From positions 62,001 through 126,000 of the forward strand of contig NZ_BONF01000011.1 in assembly GCF_016862575.1 (NCBI RefSeq): a stretch of 64,000 nucleotides of DNA, in the 5' to 3' direction. The position numbers were made by a program, and so were the translations under genes. How positions within the stretch are numbered: the stretch's first letter is position 1; every line of letters begins with the position of its first letter. A model generated the notes under the pieces. That model worked only from the letters and a program-made list of their open reading frames with translations, made no database searches and was not told the DNA's origin. Positions 33,321 through 43,174 of the stretch are shown in pieces. This DNA is from Catellatospora bangladeshensis (GTDB lineage: Bacteria > Actinomycetota > Actinomycetes > Mycobacteriales > Micromonosporaceae).

Positions 33321-35504
33321 ATGACAGCCTCTAGAAGAGTCAGAGCCGCGTGGGCCGCGACCGCTGCCGCATCGCTGCTGGTGGTGTCGACTGCGGTGGT
33401 TACCACCGCCACGGCGGCCAGCAGCCAGGCAGCGATCGCGGCGAACGGATCGTCGATCGTGCACCTGTTCCAGTGGCGATGGAGCTCCGTCGCTCAGGAG
33501 TGTGAGACCACGCTCGGGCCCAACGGCTGGGGCGGCGTGCAGGTCTCCCCGCCGCAGGAGCACGTCGTGCTGCCAAGCGCCGAGGGCGCCACCTACCCGT
33601 GGTGGCAGGACTACCAGCCGGTCTCGTACCGCCTGGACCAGACCCGGCGGGGCACGCGCGCCGAGTTCGTCGATATGGTCACCCGCTGCCGGAACGCCGG
33701 CGTCAAGATCTACGTCGACGTGGTGCTCAACCACATGAGCGGCACCGGCTCGGCAGGCAGCGGGCCGGGCAGCGCGGGCACGGTCTACAGCAAGTACGAG
33801 TACCCGAACCTGTTCAACGACGGCTCCGGCGACGCCTACACCTACCCGGACTTCGGCCCCTGCTACACGACGATCAGCAACTGGGGCAACAAGGCCGAGG
33901 TGCAGGACTGCGAGCTGCTCGCGCTCGCCGACCTCAACACCGCCGACCCCGAGGTGCGCCGCAAGATAGCCAAGTACATGAACGCCGTGATCGACCTCGG
34001 CGTGGCCGGCTTCCGGGTCGACGCGGCCAAGCACGTGCAGGAGGCGCACCTGGCCGACATCATCTCCCGCCTGCACGACGTGCCCGGCTTCGGCGGGCGG
34101 CCCGACCTCTTCCACGAGGTGTACGGCGACGGGACAGTCCCCTACACGGCGTACGCGCCGCTGGGCAAGGTGACCAACTTCGATTACCAGCGGGCGGTCT
34201 CCAGCGGCTTCCAGGGCGGCAACATCGCCCAGTTCGCCAACCTGCCCAACTACGGCGGCCTGTCCGCCAGCCAGGCCGTCGTGTTCATCGACAACCACGA
34301 CACCCAGCGGTCCAGCCCCACGCTCACCTACAAGAACGGCGACCGGTACTACCTCGCCGACGCGTTCATGATGGCCCACCCGTACGGCACCGTGCAGCTG
34401 ATGTCCAGCTACGCCTTCACCGCCCAGGCCCAGGGCCCGCCCAGCTCATCAAACGGCACCACCAACGCCACCAACTGCGGCAACGGCCAGTGGATCTGCG
34501 AACACCGCAACGAGCAGGTCGCCGGCATGCCCAGCTTCCGCAACGCCACCGAAGGCACCGGCATCACCAACACCGTCACCGACGGCAACGGCCGGCTCGC
34601 GTTCGCCCGCGGCAACCGCGGCTACGCCGCCTTCAACGCCACCGGCGAGGCGTGGAACCGCACGTTCACCACCAGCCTGCCCGACGGGACCTACTGCAAC
34701 GTCGCGCGCGGCACGTACAACACGTCGACCGGCGCCTGCACCGGCGGCACCATCGGCGTCGCCGGCGGCGCGTTCACCACGAGCATCCCGGCCAACCGCG
34801 GCGTCGCCCTGCACGTCAACGCCCGCACCGGCACGACCCCGACCACGCCCACCACAACCCCTCCCACGACCCAACCGACGACCACGCCCACCACCACACC
34901 GCCCACCTCGCCACCGGTCGGCAACACCACCTTCCAAGCCACCGCACCCACCGGCCAGGACCTCTACGTCGTCGGCTCCATCCCCCAACTCGGGTCCTGG
35001 ACGCCGGCCAACGGACTTCGCCTGACCCCAGGCACTACCGCCGGCACATTCGCCGGCACGGCCTCCATCCCCGCCGGCACCGCGTTCGAATGGAAACTGG
35101 TGCGCATCTCCAACGGCCAGGTCACCTGGGAAAACACCCCGAACCGCAACGGCACCGCCGGAACGACTCACACCGTCACCTGGAACCAGATCAACCCAAC
35201 TACTTCACCCAGCACAGGCACGGCCGCGACCACCATCAACGCCACAGCCACCACCTCATGGGGACAGAACGTCTTCATCGTCGGCTCCACCCCCACGCTG
35301 GGCTCCTGGAACCCCGCCAACGCCATCGCACTGGCTCCTACCAACTACCCCGTCTGGACCGGCACCATCCACCTGCCCCTCAACCAACCCATCGAATACA
35401 AACTGATCAAAAAGAACCCCGACGGCTCCATCACCTGGGAAACCGGCGCCAACCGCACCCACACCCCCAGCGGAACCGCCACACTCACCATCACCTGGCG
35501 GTAG
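33321..35504 (+). CDS. Secreted GH13 alpha-amylase with tandem CBM20 modules
   Basis: 727-residue exported endo-acting amylase. Signal peptide about 1-34 (R-R-V-R-A-A-W then a hydrophobic core). The catalytic domain of the Streptomyces/animal amylase type starts at I-V-H-L-F-Q-W-R-W and shows V-V-L-N-H-M, G-F-R-V-D-A-A-K-H (nucleophile), F-H-E-V-Y-G (acid/base) and F-I-D-N-H-D-T-Q. A Thr/Pro linker near residue 510-535 leads to two consecutive CBM20-like starch-binding domains, each with an L-G-S-W motif. The ATG at 33321 has GGGAG upstream. A strong terminator follows at 35529. Confidence 0.93.
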   Translation: MTASRRVRAAWAATAAASLLVVSTAVVTTATAASSQAAIAANGSSIVHLFQWRWSSVAQECETTLGPNGWGGVQVSPPQEHVVLPSAEGATYPWWQDYQPVSYRLDQTRRGTRAEFVDMVTRCRNAGVKIYVDVVLNHMSGTGSAGSGPGSAGTVYSKYEYPNLFNDGSGDAYTYPDFGPCYTTISNWGNKAEVQDCELLALADLNTADPEVRRKIAKYMNAVIDLGVAGFRVDAAKHVQEAHLADIISRLHDVPGFGGRPDLFHEVYGDGTVPYTAYAPLGKVTNFDYQRAVSSGFQGGNIAQFANLPNYGGLSASQAVVFIDNHDTQRSSPTLTYKNGDRYYLADAFMMAHPYGTVQLMSSYAFTAQAQGPPSSSNGTTNATNCGNGQWICEHRNEQVAGMPSFRNATEGTGITNTVTDGNGRLAFARGNRGYAAFNATGEAWNRTFTTSLPDGTYCNVARGTYNTSTGACTGGTIGVAGGAFTTSIPANRGVALHVNARTGTTPTTPTTTPPTTQPTTTPTTTPPTSPPVGNTTFQATAPTGQDLYVVGSIPQLGSWTPANGLRLTPGTTAGTFAGTASIPAGTAFEWKLVRISNGQVTWENTPNRNGTAGTTHTVTWNQINPTTSPSTGTAATTINATATTSWGQNVFIVGSTPTLGSWNPANAIALAPTNYPVWTGTIHLPLNQPIEYKLIKKNPDGSITWETGANRTHTPSGTATLTITWR

Positions 35505-35528
35505 GCAGCCCACACCACCGCCAGACCC

Positions 35529-35561
35529 GGTGGCCGCCCGCGCTCCCCGCGGGCGGCCACC
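35529..35561 (+). terminator. Terminator after the CBM20 amylase gene
   Basis: Perfect 13-bp GC stem (35529-35541 with 35549-35561) and a seven-base loop, 24 bases past the stop. Followed by CCGTT rather than a long T-run. Confidence 0.8.
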
Positions 35562-35660
35562 CCGTTCACAGACACTCCAACCGAACAGCCGCCCCAACAG
35601 TCGTCTCCGTCCGGTCAGAAACGCCAACACGGCGGGGCGCACCATCTGTACGGCGCTTGG

Positions 35661-35801
35661 CACTGCGCGCTCGTCATCCAAGTCGCGGAGGTCAGCGTGA
35701 TTGGTAACGACGACCACGACCTGGCCGGTGTGCTGGGCCTCACCACCGTGGCCCAGCCCGCAGCCCCCGAACAGGGCCGCCTCGTGGCCAACATCCTTTG
35801 A
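35661..35801 (+). pseudogene. Second LacI-family regulator remnant
   Basis: The last 35 codons to TGA at 35799-35801 read V-S-V-I-G-N-D-D-H-D-L-A-G-V-L-G-L-T-T-V-A-Q-P, then a tail E-Q-G-R-L-V-A-N-I-L, with high G/C at third positions. This is the signature C-terminal region of MalR/LacI-type regulators. Upstream, the match (A-L-R-A-R) continues only in another frame near 35661 and then disappears, and no start or DNA-binding domain exists. The gene is a short decayed 3' end, 38 bases before the alpha-glucosidase, where a regulator gene would originally have preceded it. Confidence 0.75.
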
Positions 35802-35838
35802 GCCCGCTGACCGGCGGCGACCACCCGGAGAGGAACCC

Positions 35839-37494
35839 GTGATCCTGCCAACCAGCTTCATCGATCGCGATTCGACGGCGCCACCTCGGGCTGAACCGGG
35901 TCAACAATGGTGGCGCACCGCGATCATCTATCAGACCTATCCGCGTTCCTTCGCCGACTCGGGCGGCGACGGCATCGGCGACCTGCCCGGCATCACCGCG
36001 CGGCTGGACCACCTCGTCGAGCTCGGCGTCGACGCCGTGTGGCTGTCGCCCTTCTACCCCTCGCCGCAGGCCGACGCGGGCTACGACGTGTCCGACTACC
36101 GGGACGTGGATCCCATCTTCGGCAGCCTCGACGACGCCGACAAGCTCCTCGCCGCCGCCCGCGAGCGCGGGCTGCGGGTGATCGTCGACCTCGTGCCCAA
36201 CCACACGTCCAGCGAGCACCCTTGGTTCAAGGCCGCGCTCGCCGCTGGCCCAGGCAGCCCCGAGCGGTCCCGCTACATCTTCCGGCCGGAAAAGCCCAAC
36301 AACTGGCAGAGCACCTTCGGCGGCCCGGCCTGGACCCAGGTACCGGACGGCGAGTGGTACCTGCACCTGTTCGACGCCGGCCAGCCCGACCTCAACTGGG
36401 ATCACCCCGAGGTGCGCGCCGAGTTCCGCGACATCCTGCGCTTCTGGCTCGACCGCGGCGTCGACGGCTTCCGGGTCGACGTCGCGCACGGCCTGATCAA
36501 GCAGGCCGACCTCGCCGACTGGCACTACCCCGTCGAGCCGCTCACCGGCCCCGCCACCGAGAGCATCCGGCCGCCGATGTGGGACCAGGACGCCGTGCAC
36601 GACGTGTACCGCGACTGGCGCCGGGTGCTGGAGGAGTACCCGGGCGAGCGCATCCTCGTCGCCGAAGCGTGGGTGGCGCCGTCCGAGCGGCTCGCGGCGT
36701 ACGTGCGGCCCGACGAGATGCACCAGGCGTTCAACTTCGAATACCTGGAGGCGGCCTGGACCGCCGCCGCGCAGCACGAGGTGATCACCCGCTCGCTCGC
36801 CGCCAACGCGGCGGTCGGCGCGCCGACGACCTGGGTGCTGTCCAACCACGACGTGCTCCGGCACGCGTCCCGCCTCGGCCTGCCGATCGGCAGCCCTCGC
36901 CCGCGCGGCATCGGCGCCGACGACCCGCAGCCGGACCCGGTGCTCGGCCTGCGCCGGGCGCGCGCGGCGACGCTGCTCATGCTCGCGCTTCCCGGCTCGG
37001 CATACCTGTACCAGGGAGAGGAGCTCGGCCTGCCCGAGCACACCACGATGCCCGACGAGGCCCGGCAGGACCCGATGTTCCGGCGCACCCAGGGCGAGCA
37101 GAAGGGGCGCGACGGCTGCCGCGTGCCGATCCCGTGGGAGGCCGACGCCCCGGGATACGGGTTCGGCCCGTCCGGCGCGACCTGGCTCCCCCAGCCGCCG
37201 GTCTTCGCCGCGCTGGCGCTCGACCGCCAGCGCGGGGTGCAGGGCTCGACGTACGAGATGTACCGGTCGGCGCTGCGCCTGCGCGCCCAGCACCAGCTCG
37301 GCGCCGGCACGCTCACCTGGGCCGACGGGCTGGACGGCGTGCTCACCTTCCAGAACGGCAGCGTGTTCGTGCTGACCAACTTCGCCGACACCCCGGCCGC
37401 ACTCCCGCCGGGCGCCCGCATCCTGATCAGCAGTGAGCCGCTGGACAGCGACGGCAAGGTGCCGACGGACGTCACGGTGTGGGCTGAGGTGTAG
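35839..37494 (+). CDS. Intracellular GH13 alpha-glucosidase (oligo-1,6-glucosidase/maltase type)
   Basis: 551-residue enzyme without a signal peptide that would release glucose from imported maltooligosaccharides. The start of the barrel I-I-Y-Q-T-Y-P-R-S-F-A-D-S and G-D-G-I-G-D-L-P-G-I are typical. Catalytic residues lie in G-F-R-V-D-V-A-H, L-V-A-E-A-W-V and L-S-N-H-D-V-L-R-H. The G-S-A-Y-L-Y-Q-G-E-E-L-G-L motif is conserved. GTG at 35839 is preferred because of GGAGAGGA upstream; an earlier in-frame start at 35701 would run through the LacI remnant. Subfamily specificity (alpha-1,4 versus alpha-1,6, or transglycosylation) cannot be fixed from sequence by eye. Confidence 0.88.
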   Translation: MILPTSFIDRDSTAPPRAEPGQQWWRTAIIYQTYPRSFADSGGDGIGDLPGITARLDHLVELGVDAVWLSPFYPSPQADAGYDVSDYRDVDPIFGSLDDADKLLAAARERGLRVIVDLVPNHTSSEHPWFKAALAAGPGSPERSRYIFRPEKPNNWQSTFGGPAWTQVPDGEWYLHLFDAGQPDLNWDHPEVRAEFRDILRFWLDRGVDGFRVDVAHGLIKQADLADWHYPVEPLTGPATESIRPPMWDQDAVHDVYRDWRRVLEEYPGERILVAEAWVAPSERLAAYVRPDEMHQAFNFEYLEAAWTAAAQHEVITRSLAANAAVGAPTTWVLSNHDVLRHASRLGLPIGSPRPRGIGADDPQPDPVLGLRRARAATLLMLALPGSAYLYQGEELGLPEHTTMPDEARQDPMFRRTQGEQKGRDGCRVPIPWEADAPGYGFGPSGATWLPQPPVFAALALDRQRGVQGSTYEMYRSALRLRAQHQLGAGTLTWADGLDGVLTFQNGSVFVLTNFADTPAALPPGARILISSEPLDSDGKVPTDVTVWAEV

Positions 37495-37769
37495 CCGCGC
37501 GGCGAACTCGTCGAAGTCGCTTGGCGTCACGCCCTTGCGCTGGACGACCGAGAAAAGGGCCTCGTCGGTAGCCACGGCGCGTTGCTGCGCTGCGGCCCTA
37601 GCAAAAGGGTGATGGCTGGCCCGACGACGGTCGCTGAGCCGGCTGGAGTTGATCGGCAGCCCCGCCAAGGACGCCGACCTGTATCCAAGGCGTTCACGTT
37701 CCCGTGAACCGCCCCGGTTCTCCAACTCGGTACCTTCGCAGGTTTCAGAGTCTCGAAAACCGGGGCGGT
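37495..37769. other. Intergenic region with a 14-bp inverted repeat
   Basis: Holds a perfect 14-bp inverted repeat, GAACCGCCCCGGTT at 37706-37719 and its complement at 37758-37771, which overlaps the tniQ stop codon. It may terminate the transposition operon. On the minus strand 37505-37690 has coding-like third positions but no start, stop or recognisable family, so it may be a gene fragment. Confidence 0.45.
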
Positions 37770-39674
37770 TCAGCCGCGCTTGGAAGCCTGCCTATGGGCC
37801 GTGCCGTCAATTCGATGGCTGAGGTCCTCGGCGAAGGTGTCGAGCCGAGACCGCAGTTCGGCGTAGTGGCCGTGGCCGGATGCTAGAAACGGCCAGCGGA
37901 CGTGCACGTAAACGGACAAGGCGCCGCCCGGTTTCGCCTGGCGGGGATCGGGGCGCAGCAACGGCGAGAAGTGATGCTCGGATTGCGTGATCTTGGTCCA
38001 GATCCAGACGGAGGCTAGGAGCCGCTTGGAGTCCGACCAGTCGACGTGGAGGGTCCCCTTGCCGTTGACAGGCTTGCCGACAAGGCCGCTGGTGAGGTCA
38101 CGCCACTCGTCGCCGCTGAGCGACCAGGTGGCGAGCGCGTCGCGGCGCCTGCCGTAGTCGACGCGGCTTTCAGCATGGTGCAGGCGGTCGGTCAGTGCCT
38201 CGACGGCGTCATCGAACGCGACCCGGCACTTCGGCCTCGTCAGTTGTCTGGTGACGGTGGCCACGGCGTGGCGGGCGGCGCTCCAGGGCAGGCCGAGCAG
38301 CGTACCGGCATGCCTGAGGCCGCCGCCGGTAACCATACGAGCCAAGATCACGGGAACGGCGCGGCGAACCCACCGCTCGTCGGCATCAACGCTGTTGAAG
38401 TAAGTGCTGTACCAACCGGTTGGCAGGTACTGCGGGATGTGGTGCAGCCCGAACCCGACCCGCCGTGGTGGGATCTTGGTCTCTGGCAGGCCCAGTTTCC
38501 GGATGATGTGCTGGGTACCGGACGCCGTGCCGGCGACGGTGAGGAAGCCGGGCGAGCAGCGCTCGTCGTCGCCCAGTGCTCTGCGGACCCACTTGCGGGT
38601 GGGTCGGCTCGCGTCGAACATGTCGCGCAGAAGGTCGCCGAGGATCGCGGGTTCGCAGGTTAGCATCTGGTCAGCGGCGCCGAGGAGAGCCGCGGCGACG
38701 GCCGCGTCGGCAGGTGGCCGGTCGTAGACGCGGATCTCGAGGACGTTGCGGCCGGCGTCTCGGGCGGCGGTGATCTCGTGTCGTAGCTGACGGATGTACG
38801 CATCGACCGTGTCCACCTGGCCGGGTGCGAGCACCGAACGGCCGGCTGGCCAGGAGGCGGTCAGCAGTGTGGTCAAGATGCGTAGGTCCGCGAAGTAGCG
38901 CGCCGGTGACGTTGGCTGCCCGACGCTGACCACCGCAGGCGGCCGGTCGGAGCGCAGCAGCGCGAGTAGCCGTCGCTGAAGGTGCAGCGACTCCTCGCTG
39001 ATGGATGCTCGCGCGGTCTGGGCGTCGGTGGCGTTGTCCAGCCGGTATCCGCATGGCTGGTACGGCGCTGTCGACGTCGTCGGGTTCCGGCACGCCGCCG
39101 GGTGCGTCACCGGGTGGGCGGCCAACGGCAGCAGTTGCGGGCTGCCGGGGCGGCGCTGGTGCGCCGGATTGCCGCAGCCCGGGCAGGTGTGCCGGAGCAG
39201 CCATCGGTGGGCAGGGCACGCGAACACGACCGGCACGCGCCACAGCTTGCTCCACGCCCCGCCGTGGCGGTTCTGAATAGGGCTGCCGTCGCCGGCCAGA
39301 CATTCCGCGCAGTAGCGGCTGAACCTGGCGAAGATCCAGTTCTCGCGGATGAACACGCCATGAGCTGTCCGGCGGCGCCCCGTCCATTGTTGGTCCAGCG
39401 GCGGATACCTCGGGGCGAGACTGGCCAGGGTCAGATCAGTGACCTCGGCCAGGGTCAGCCGGGTGGCGTGGGCGAACGTGGCGGTGAGCGGTGGGTCGAG
39501 GGCGAAGATGACGCTGGAAGCCATGGTGCTCTGTCGCCGGCCGCCGTCCAGGCCGGTGGCTTGCGCCAACTGGGTCGGGGTCATGTCCAGGCGGTGCGCG
39601 AGGCGCAGCATGAAGCCGGGCAGTGACTCGGCCGGCAGCGGGTCCAGGCTGCGCGGCAACGGCATGCCGTTCAC
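37770..39674 (-). CDS. tniQ: TniQ-family target-selection protein
   Basis: 634-residue member of the TniQ/TnsD family, which in Tn7-like transposons recruits the transposition complex to a target. The N-terminal signature P-L-P-A-E-S-L-P-G-F-M-L-R-L-A, with the following helix-turn-helix-like segment, is clear. The zinc-finger area has C-A-E-C near residue 118 and C-P-A-H...C-P-G-C (about 150-170). The length is that of a TnsD-like protein rather than a short CRISPR-associated TniQ. The GTG at 39674 overlaps the tniB stop (GTGA). It is the last gene of the transposition operon. A site-specific DNA-binding role is inferred from the family. Confidence 0.9.
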   Translation of the reverse strand: MNGMPLPRSLDPLPAESLPGFMLRLAHRLDMTPTQLAQATGLDGGRRQSTMASSVIFALDPPLTATFAHATRLTLAEVTDLTLASLAPRYPPLDQQWTGRRRTAHGVFIRENWIFARFSRYCAECLAGDGSPIQNRHGGAWSKLWRVPVVFACPAHRWLLRHTCPGCGNPAHQRRPGSPQLLPLAAHPVTHPAACRNPTTSTAPYQPCGYRLDNATDAQTARASISEESLHLQRRLLALLRSDRPPAVVSVGQPTSPARYFADLRILTTLLTASWPAGRSVLAPGQVDTVDAYIRQLRHEITAARDAGRNVLEIRVYDRPPADAAVAAALLGAADQMLTCEPAILGDLLRDMFDASRPTRKWVRRALGDDERCSPGFLTVAGTASGTQHIIRKLGLPETKIPPRRVGFGLHHIPQYLPTGWYSTYFNSVDADERWVRRAVPVILARMVTGGGLRHAGTLLGLPWSAARHAVATVTRQLTRPKCRVAFDDAVEALTDRLHHAESRVDYGRRRDALATWSLSGDEWRDLTSGLVGKPVNGKGTLHVDWSDSKRLLASVWIWTKITQSEHHFSPLLRPDPRQAKPGGALSVYVHVRWPFLASGHGHYAELRSRLDTFAEDLSHRIDGTAHRQASKRG

Positions 39675-40906
39675 GCCGAACCGGGCGACGCGTTCGGGGT
39701 TCCCTTGTCATCGAAGACGGTGTTGCGGCGGGTCCGGGGCCGCGTGCGGCCGGTGTCGGCGGGTGTGCGGGGCGGGACGTTGGGGATCTCTGCGGCGGTC
39801 CGGTCGCGGCCGGGCACGGCGCCTAGGTTGATGTCCACACCGTCGAGCAGGTCGATGTCCAGCCGTTCGGCGCTGGTGTCGATGGCGTGGGCGCAGCCGT
39901 CCTCGATGAGCCGTTCCAGCAGGCCGACCACACCGCCGGTGCGGCGGAACAGGTACTCGGGCATGGTTCCGTCGGTGAGCATGCCCGGTGCGGCGCGCAG
40001 CAGCCGTAGCTGCGTCTCGACGCCCGCCAAATGGGTCGCCCATGCGGCGATCTGGGTCGGGCTGTCGTAGCGGAACGGGCCCAGCTCGACTAGGTCGAAG
40101 CGGCGCTGGGTCTGGGTGGCCTGCTCGTCGCCGGACTGTGGCGGCAGGGCCCACCGGCCGGACGCGCCGTCGCCGAGCAGCCCCGACTGTGGGATACCGA
40201 CGCCGATCAGGACCAGGGTGACGTGCATGCTCATCAGGCTGCGCAGCAGATCGAGGGCGTCGCGGTCGGCTTCCCGGTGCATCCGGAGCCGACTGACGTC
40301 ATCCAGGATGAGCACCTTCGTGCAGTGCTCGTATAGCGAGGTCCGCACCGCGGCCACGAGCTGGGCCAGGGTCCGCTTGACGTGTGGGGCGCCGTAGAAG
40401 TCCAGGATCGCCTCGCACACGCTCTTCGGGGTGGCGGTGACCGGGGTCTGCACGTACGCGACGGTGGCCCACAGGTCTCGGGTGCCCGGCACCGTGTGCG
40501 GGTTGACCTGCTGGTGCAGGTCCAGCCACTGGTCCTCGAACGCGGCGGCGACCTCGCAGGCGGTCTCGGTCTTGCCCTGGTATCCACCACCGGTGATCAT
40601 CAGCCCGGCGCGGGTGGTCGGGTGATGCTTGAGCGCGTTGCTCTGCAACCGCGACCACATCACCCGCGACACGGCGGCGCCCATCGGGGTCTCCTGGAAA
40701 GTCAGGTTCGCATGCGTGGCCGCCCGATGCAGGTCATACAGGCCGCGTCGGCGGGGCCCGAGTTTGCCGTACTCGCCGGCGGCCAGCCGGGGCGCCGGCA
40801 CGAACGCGTGCCGGGTGCTGCGCCATCGCGCCCAACCCGTCGCGGTTTCCCGGTCGCTGGCCGGACCTGGCAAGGCGAACGGCGCCACCACCGCATCGTC
40901 GTTCAC
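39671..40906 (-). CDS. tniB: TniB/TnsC-like AAA+ ATPase
   Basis: 411-residue ATPase that in Tn5053/Tn7-like systems links target selector and transposase and provides target immunity. Walker A is G-G-G-Y-Q-G-K-T near residue 107-114; Walker B is V-L-I-L-D-D-V-S-R-L near 196-205, and the whole AAA+ core is intact. The C-terminal 80 residues are Pro/Arg-rich. The GTG at 40906 forms a GTGA overlap with the stop of the second-frame C-terminus of tniA, and its own stop overlaps the tniQ start. Confidence 0.9.
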   Translation of the reverse strand: MNDDAVVAPFALPGPASDRETATGWARWRSTRHAFVPAPRLAAGEYGKLGPRRRGLYDLHRAATHANLTFQETPMGAAVSRVMWSRLQSNALKHHPTTRAGLMITGGGYQGKTETACEVAAAFEDQWLDLHQQVNPHTVPGTRDLWATVAYVQTPVTATPKSVCEAILDFYGAPHVKRTLAQLVAAVRTSLYEHCTKVLILDDVSRLRMHREADRDALDLLRSLMSMHVTLVLIGVGIPQSGLLGDGASGRWALPPQSGDEQATQTQRRFDLVELGPFRYDSPTQIAAWATHLAGVETQLRLLRAAPGMLTDGTMPEYLFRRTGGVVGLLERLIEDGCAHAIDTSAERLDIDLLDGVDINLGAVPGRDRTAAEIPNVPPRTPADTGRTRPRTRRNTVFDDKGTPNASPGSA

Positions 40907-43174
40907 GGCCCACCGCGAGCGGACGGTGGTTCCGTCTCGTCGTCAGCGGGCAGCAGCAGAAGGCTGCGCTCGCGCAACCCGGCACCCAACCGGGGCGGCG
41001 GCGCCGGTGGTCGCGGCACGACCTGCTCACGGCGACGACGCCGGTGCGTGTCCACCGCATCGATGCAGTCCCGGAGCCGCCCGGACGGCAACGGCACCAC
41101 CGGCGCGAGGCCATTTGTCGCGGCCGGCTCCGCTATGTCCCCGGTCCTGCTTGGACGGTCGGCGTTGGCGGCGGTTGCTTGCGCGGTCTCGCGGGCGTGC
41201 CCGACCCGCTGCTGCTTGCTCACCTGTGTGGGCCACCGTTCGACCGGGTTGTGCCTGCCGAGCAAGTCCAGTAGCACCGGCAGCAGCTCTACATCGGAGC
41301 GTGGCGACAGGCCGGGCCTGGCGAGCCTCGGCCAGTAGCTCACGGACCCGGGCGTCGTTGAACGACGGGACCTCGCCGTCGGCTGGCAGCCCGGTCCAGC
41401 GCAGCGTGTGCCACTGGTGGTTGTCGGGGTCCTGGAAGAACACGAACCGGGCGTCACGGGGATCCCGGCGCACCACCCACTTGCCCTTGTGCTGGCCGCC
41501 CCGCGTCGACGGTGCGTCCCGGTACGGCTTCAGTGCGGGTCCGTCGTACCACAGCCCGCGGATCTTCACGCCGCGCCGTGCGTGGATTGCGACGTGGTGG
41601 GCGGGCAACAGCTGGTAGTACAGCTCCGGGGTGGGGATCTGCAGCGCGAACCCGCCTTGGGCCATCGCCGCTGCGAACAGGGTGTTCGGGCTATGCCGAC
41701 CTGCCGGGTCCCATGCCGGGGCGTGTTCGCCCAATACACGGTTTTGCCAGATCTGCACGGACCAGGTGGCGATCAGGTGCTCCATCTCGTCCACGGTCAG
41801 CGCCGCGTCGGCCTCCGGATCGGCGCCGCGGTCGGCGACATCCACGCCCTGGTAGCCGAGCAGGTGCTCCAGTAGCAGGCTGCGGATGCCGCCAAAGGCG
41901 CGCTCGATGGCTTGCTTGTCGGTCGGGCGGAGCACGCGACTGGGCAGTATGTTCGCGCCGATGACGCGCTGCACGTCGATCAAATGGTGGTTTTTGTAGA
42001 CGGCGCCGTGGTCGGTGGTCACCGTCTCGGGGGCGAAGAACGGCAATCCGGCCACCCGATGCCCGGCGAACTCGGCCACCACCGCCGCCGGAACGCCCGG
42101 GTAGGGCCACTCCATGTCCTCACCCCAGTCTGGGCGCAGCGGCAGCGGCATCATCACGTCCCGCAGCAGCATCGCCACGTCCATCGAGGTGTCCGACACC
42201 AGAGTGAGCCGAAACGCCACTAGCGAATGCGTATAGACATCGAGCGCCAGGCTCAGATATGCCGACACCGGCTCGCCGAACACACCTTCGCGGACCTTGA
42301 CCGGCAGCAGCGTGGTGTCCAACGCCACCACCTGCCCGGGCCGGTGCACCACCACATGAGTGCCGGTGGCCACCGCCGCGGCAGCCGCCGCCGAGCGGGC
42401 GTACCGCTGCCTGGCCCCACCCGGGCCGAACCAGTCGATCCACACCTGCCGCAGCGTCTCGTAGCAGGGCACCACCACATCCGGACCGAACCGCTCGCGC
42501 ACGTACTGGTGCACCAGCCGTTCCCGGGCGCGCATGCTCACCCGAGACCGGTGCAACGTCTCCGCCCGCACGGCGACGATAGCTTCCCGGATCGGCTCCG
42601 TAATACTCGGCCGGGAACCGGCCTGACGCAGCCACCGGTCGTCCGCGCAGCCGACCGCGCCGAACCGGCGCCGTCGCCCCTCCATCCGGATCAACGTCCG
42701 CAGGCTGACATGCTCAAGCGCGAGCATCCGTGCGTGCTCCGGCTCGCAATCGCGCAGCCGCGACAACTCCGCGACCTTCGCCAGCCGGCGTTGCGTCACC
42801 GTCGTGGTCGCCGGGTCGTACTCCGGACGCGGCTCACCCGGCCCGGGCCGCAGCGGATCACCGCCCCGGTAGCCGGTCTCCACCTCCAGCAGATGCGCCA
42901 CCCGCAGCGCCACCTGCTCGCGCCGGCGCGGTGGAAGGTCCGCAAGCAGCTTGGGCTGCCGGCCCCGATCCGCCGCCGGCAGCCGCGACGACCTGCTCGA
43001 TGGCCGGCATCCAGGATGGTTAACCAGGAACCGTACCGTCGTCGCCAGCCTTGCTCCGTCAGCGCCGGCCAGCAACACCCGGCCGCGGTACGGCTCGAAC
43101 AAATCCACTGTCCATTCAACGGCGTCCACGACCAGCACCGCGCCCGGCGACAGGTCCAGCATCACCTCGCTCAC
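40903..43174 (-). pseudogene. tniA: tniA/tnsB-like DDE transposase with a frameshift
   Basis: Transposase of the Mu/TnsB/TniA integrase type. The retroviral-integrase-like core is complete, with Asp at about 285 (V-A-L-D-T-T), Asp at about 387 (T-T-D-H-G-A-V) and Glu at about 423 (A-I-E-R-A-F-G-G), followed by the Mu-type C-terminal domain. The frame from GTG 43174 reads sensibly to about 41320, then turns into Arg/Ala-rich nonsense ending at 41027. The +1 frame continues as L-S-P-R-S-D-V-E-L-L-P-V-L-L-D-L-L-G-R and ends at TGA 40903, exactly overlapping the tniB start. One extra base near 41311-41327, a sequencing error or a +1 slip would explain this. Confidence 0.85.

Noticed and set aside
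37505-37690. Minus-strand coding-like segment upstream of tniQ's terminator region
   Set aside because: Good third-position bias but no start, no own stop (it runs into antisense of the alpha-glucosidase) and no recognisable family.
37706-37771. Inverted repeat considered as the left end of the transposon
   Set aside because: True ends with matching repeats and a 5-bp duplication were found at 20815 and 44199; this repeat has no TG...CA ends or duplication.
41027-41320. Arg/Ala-rich C-terminus of the first-frame tniA product
   Set aside because: The alternative frame carries the expected C-terminus and ends in the tniB overlap, so this tail is out-of-frame sequence.
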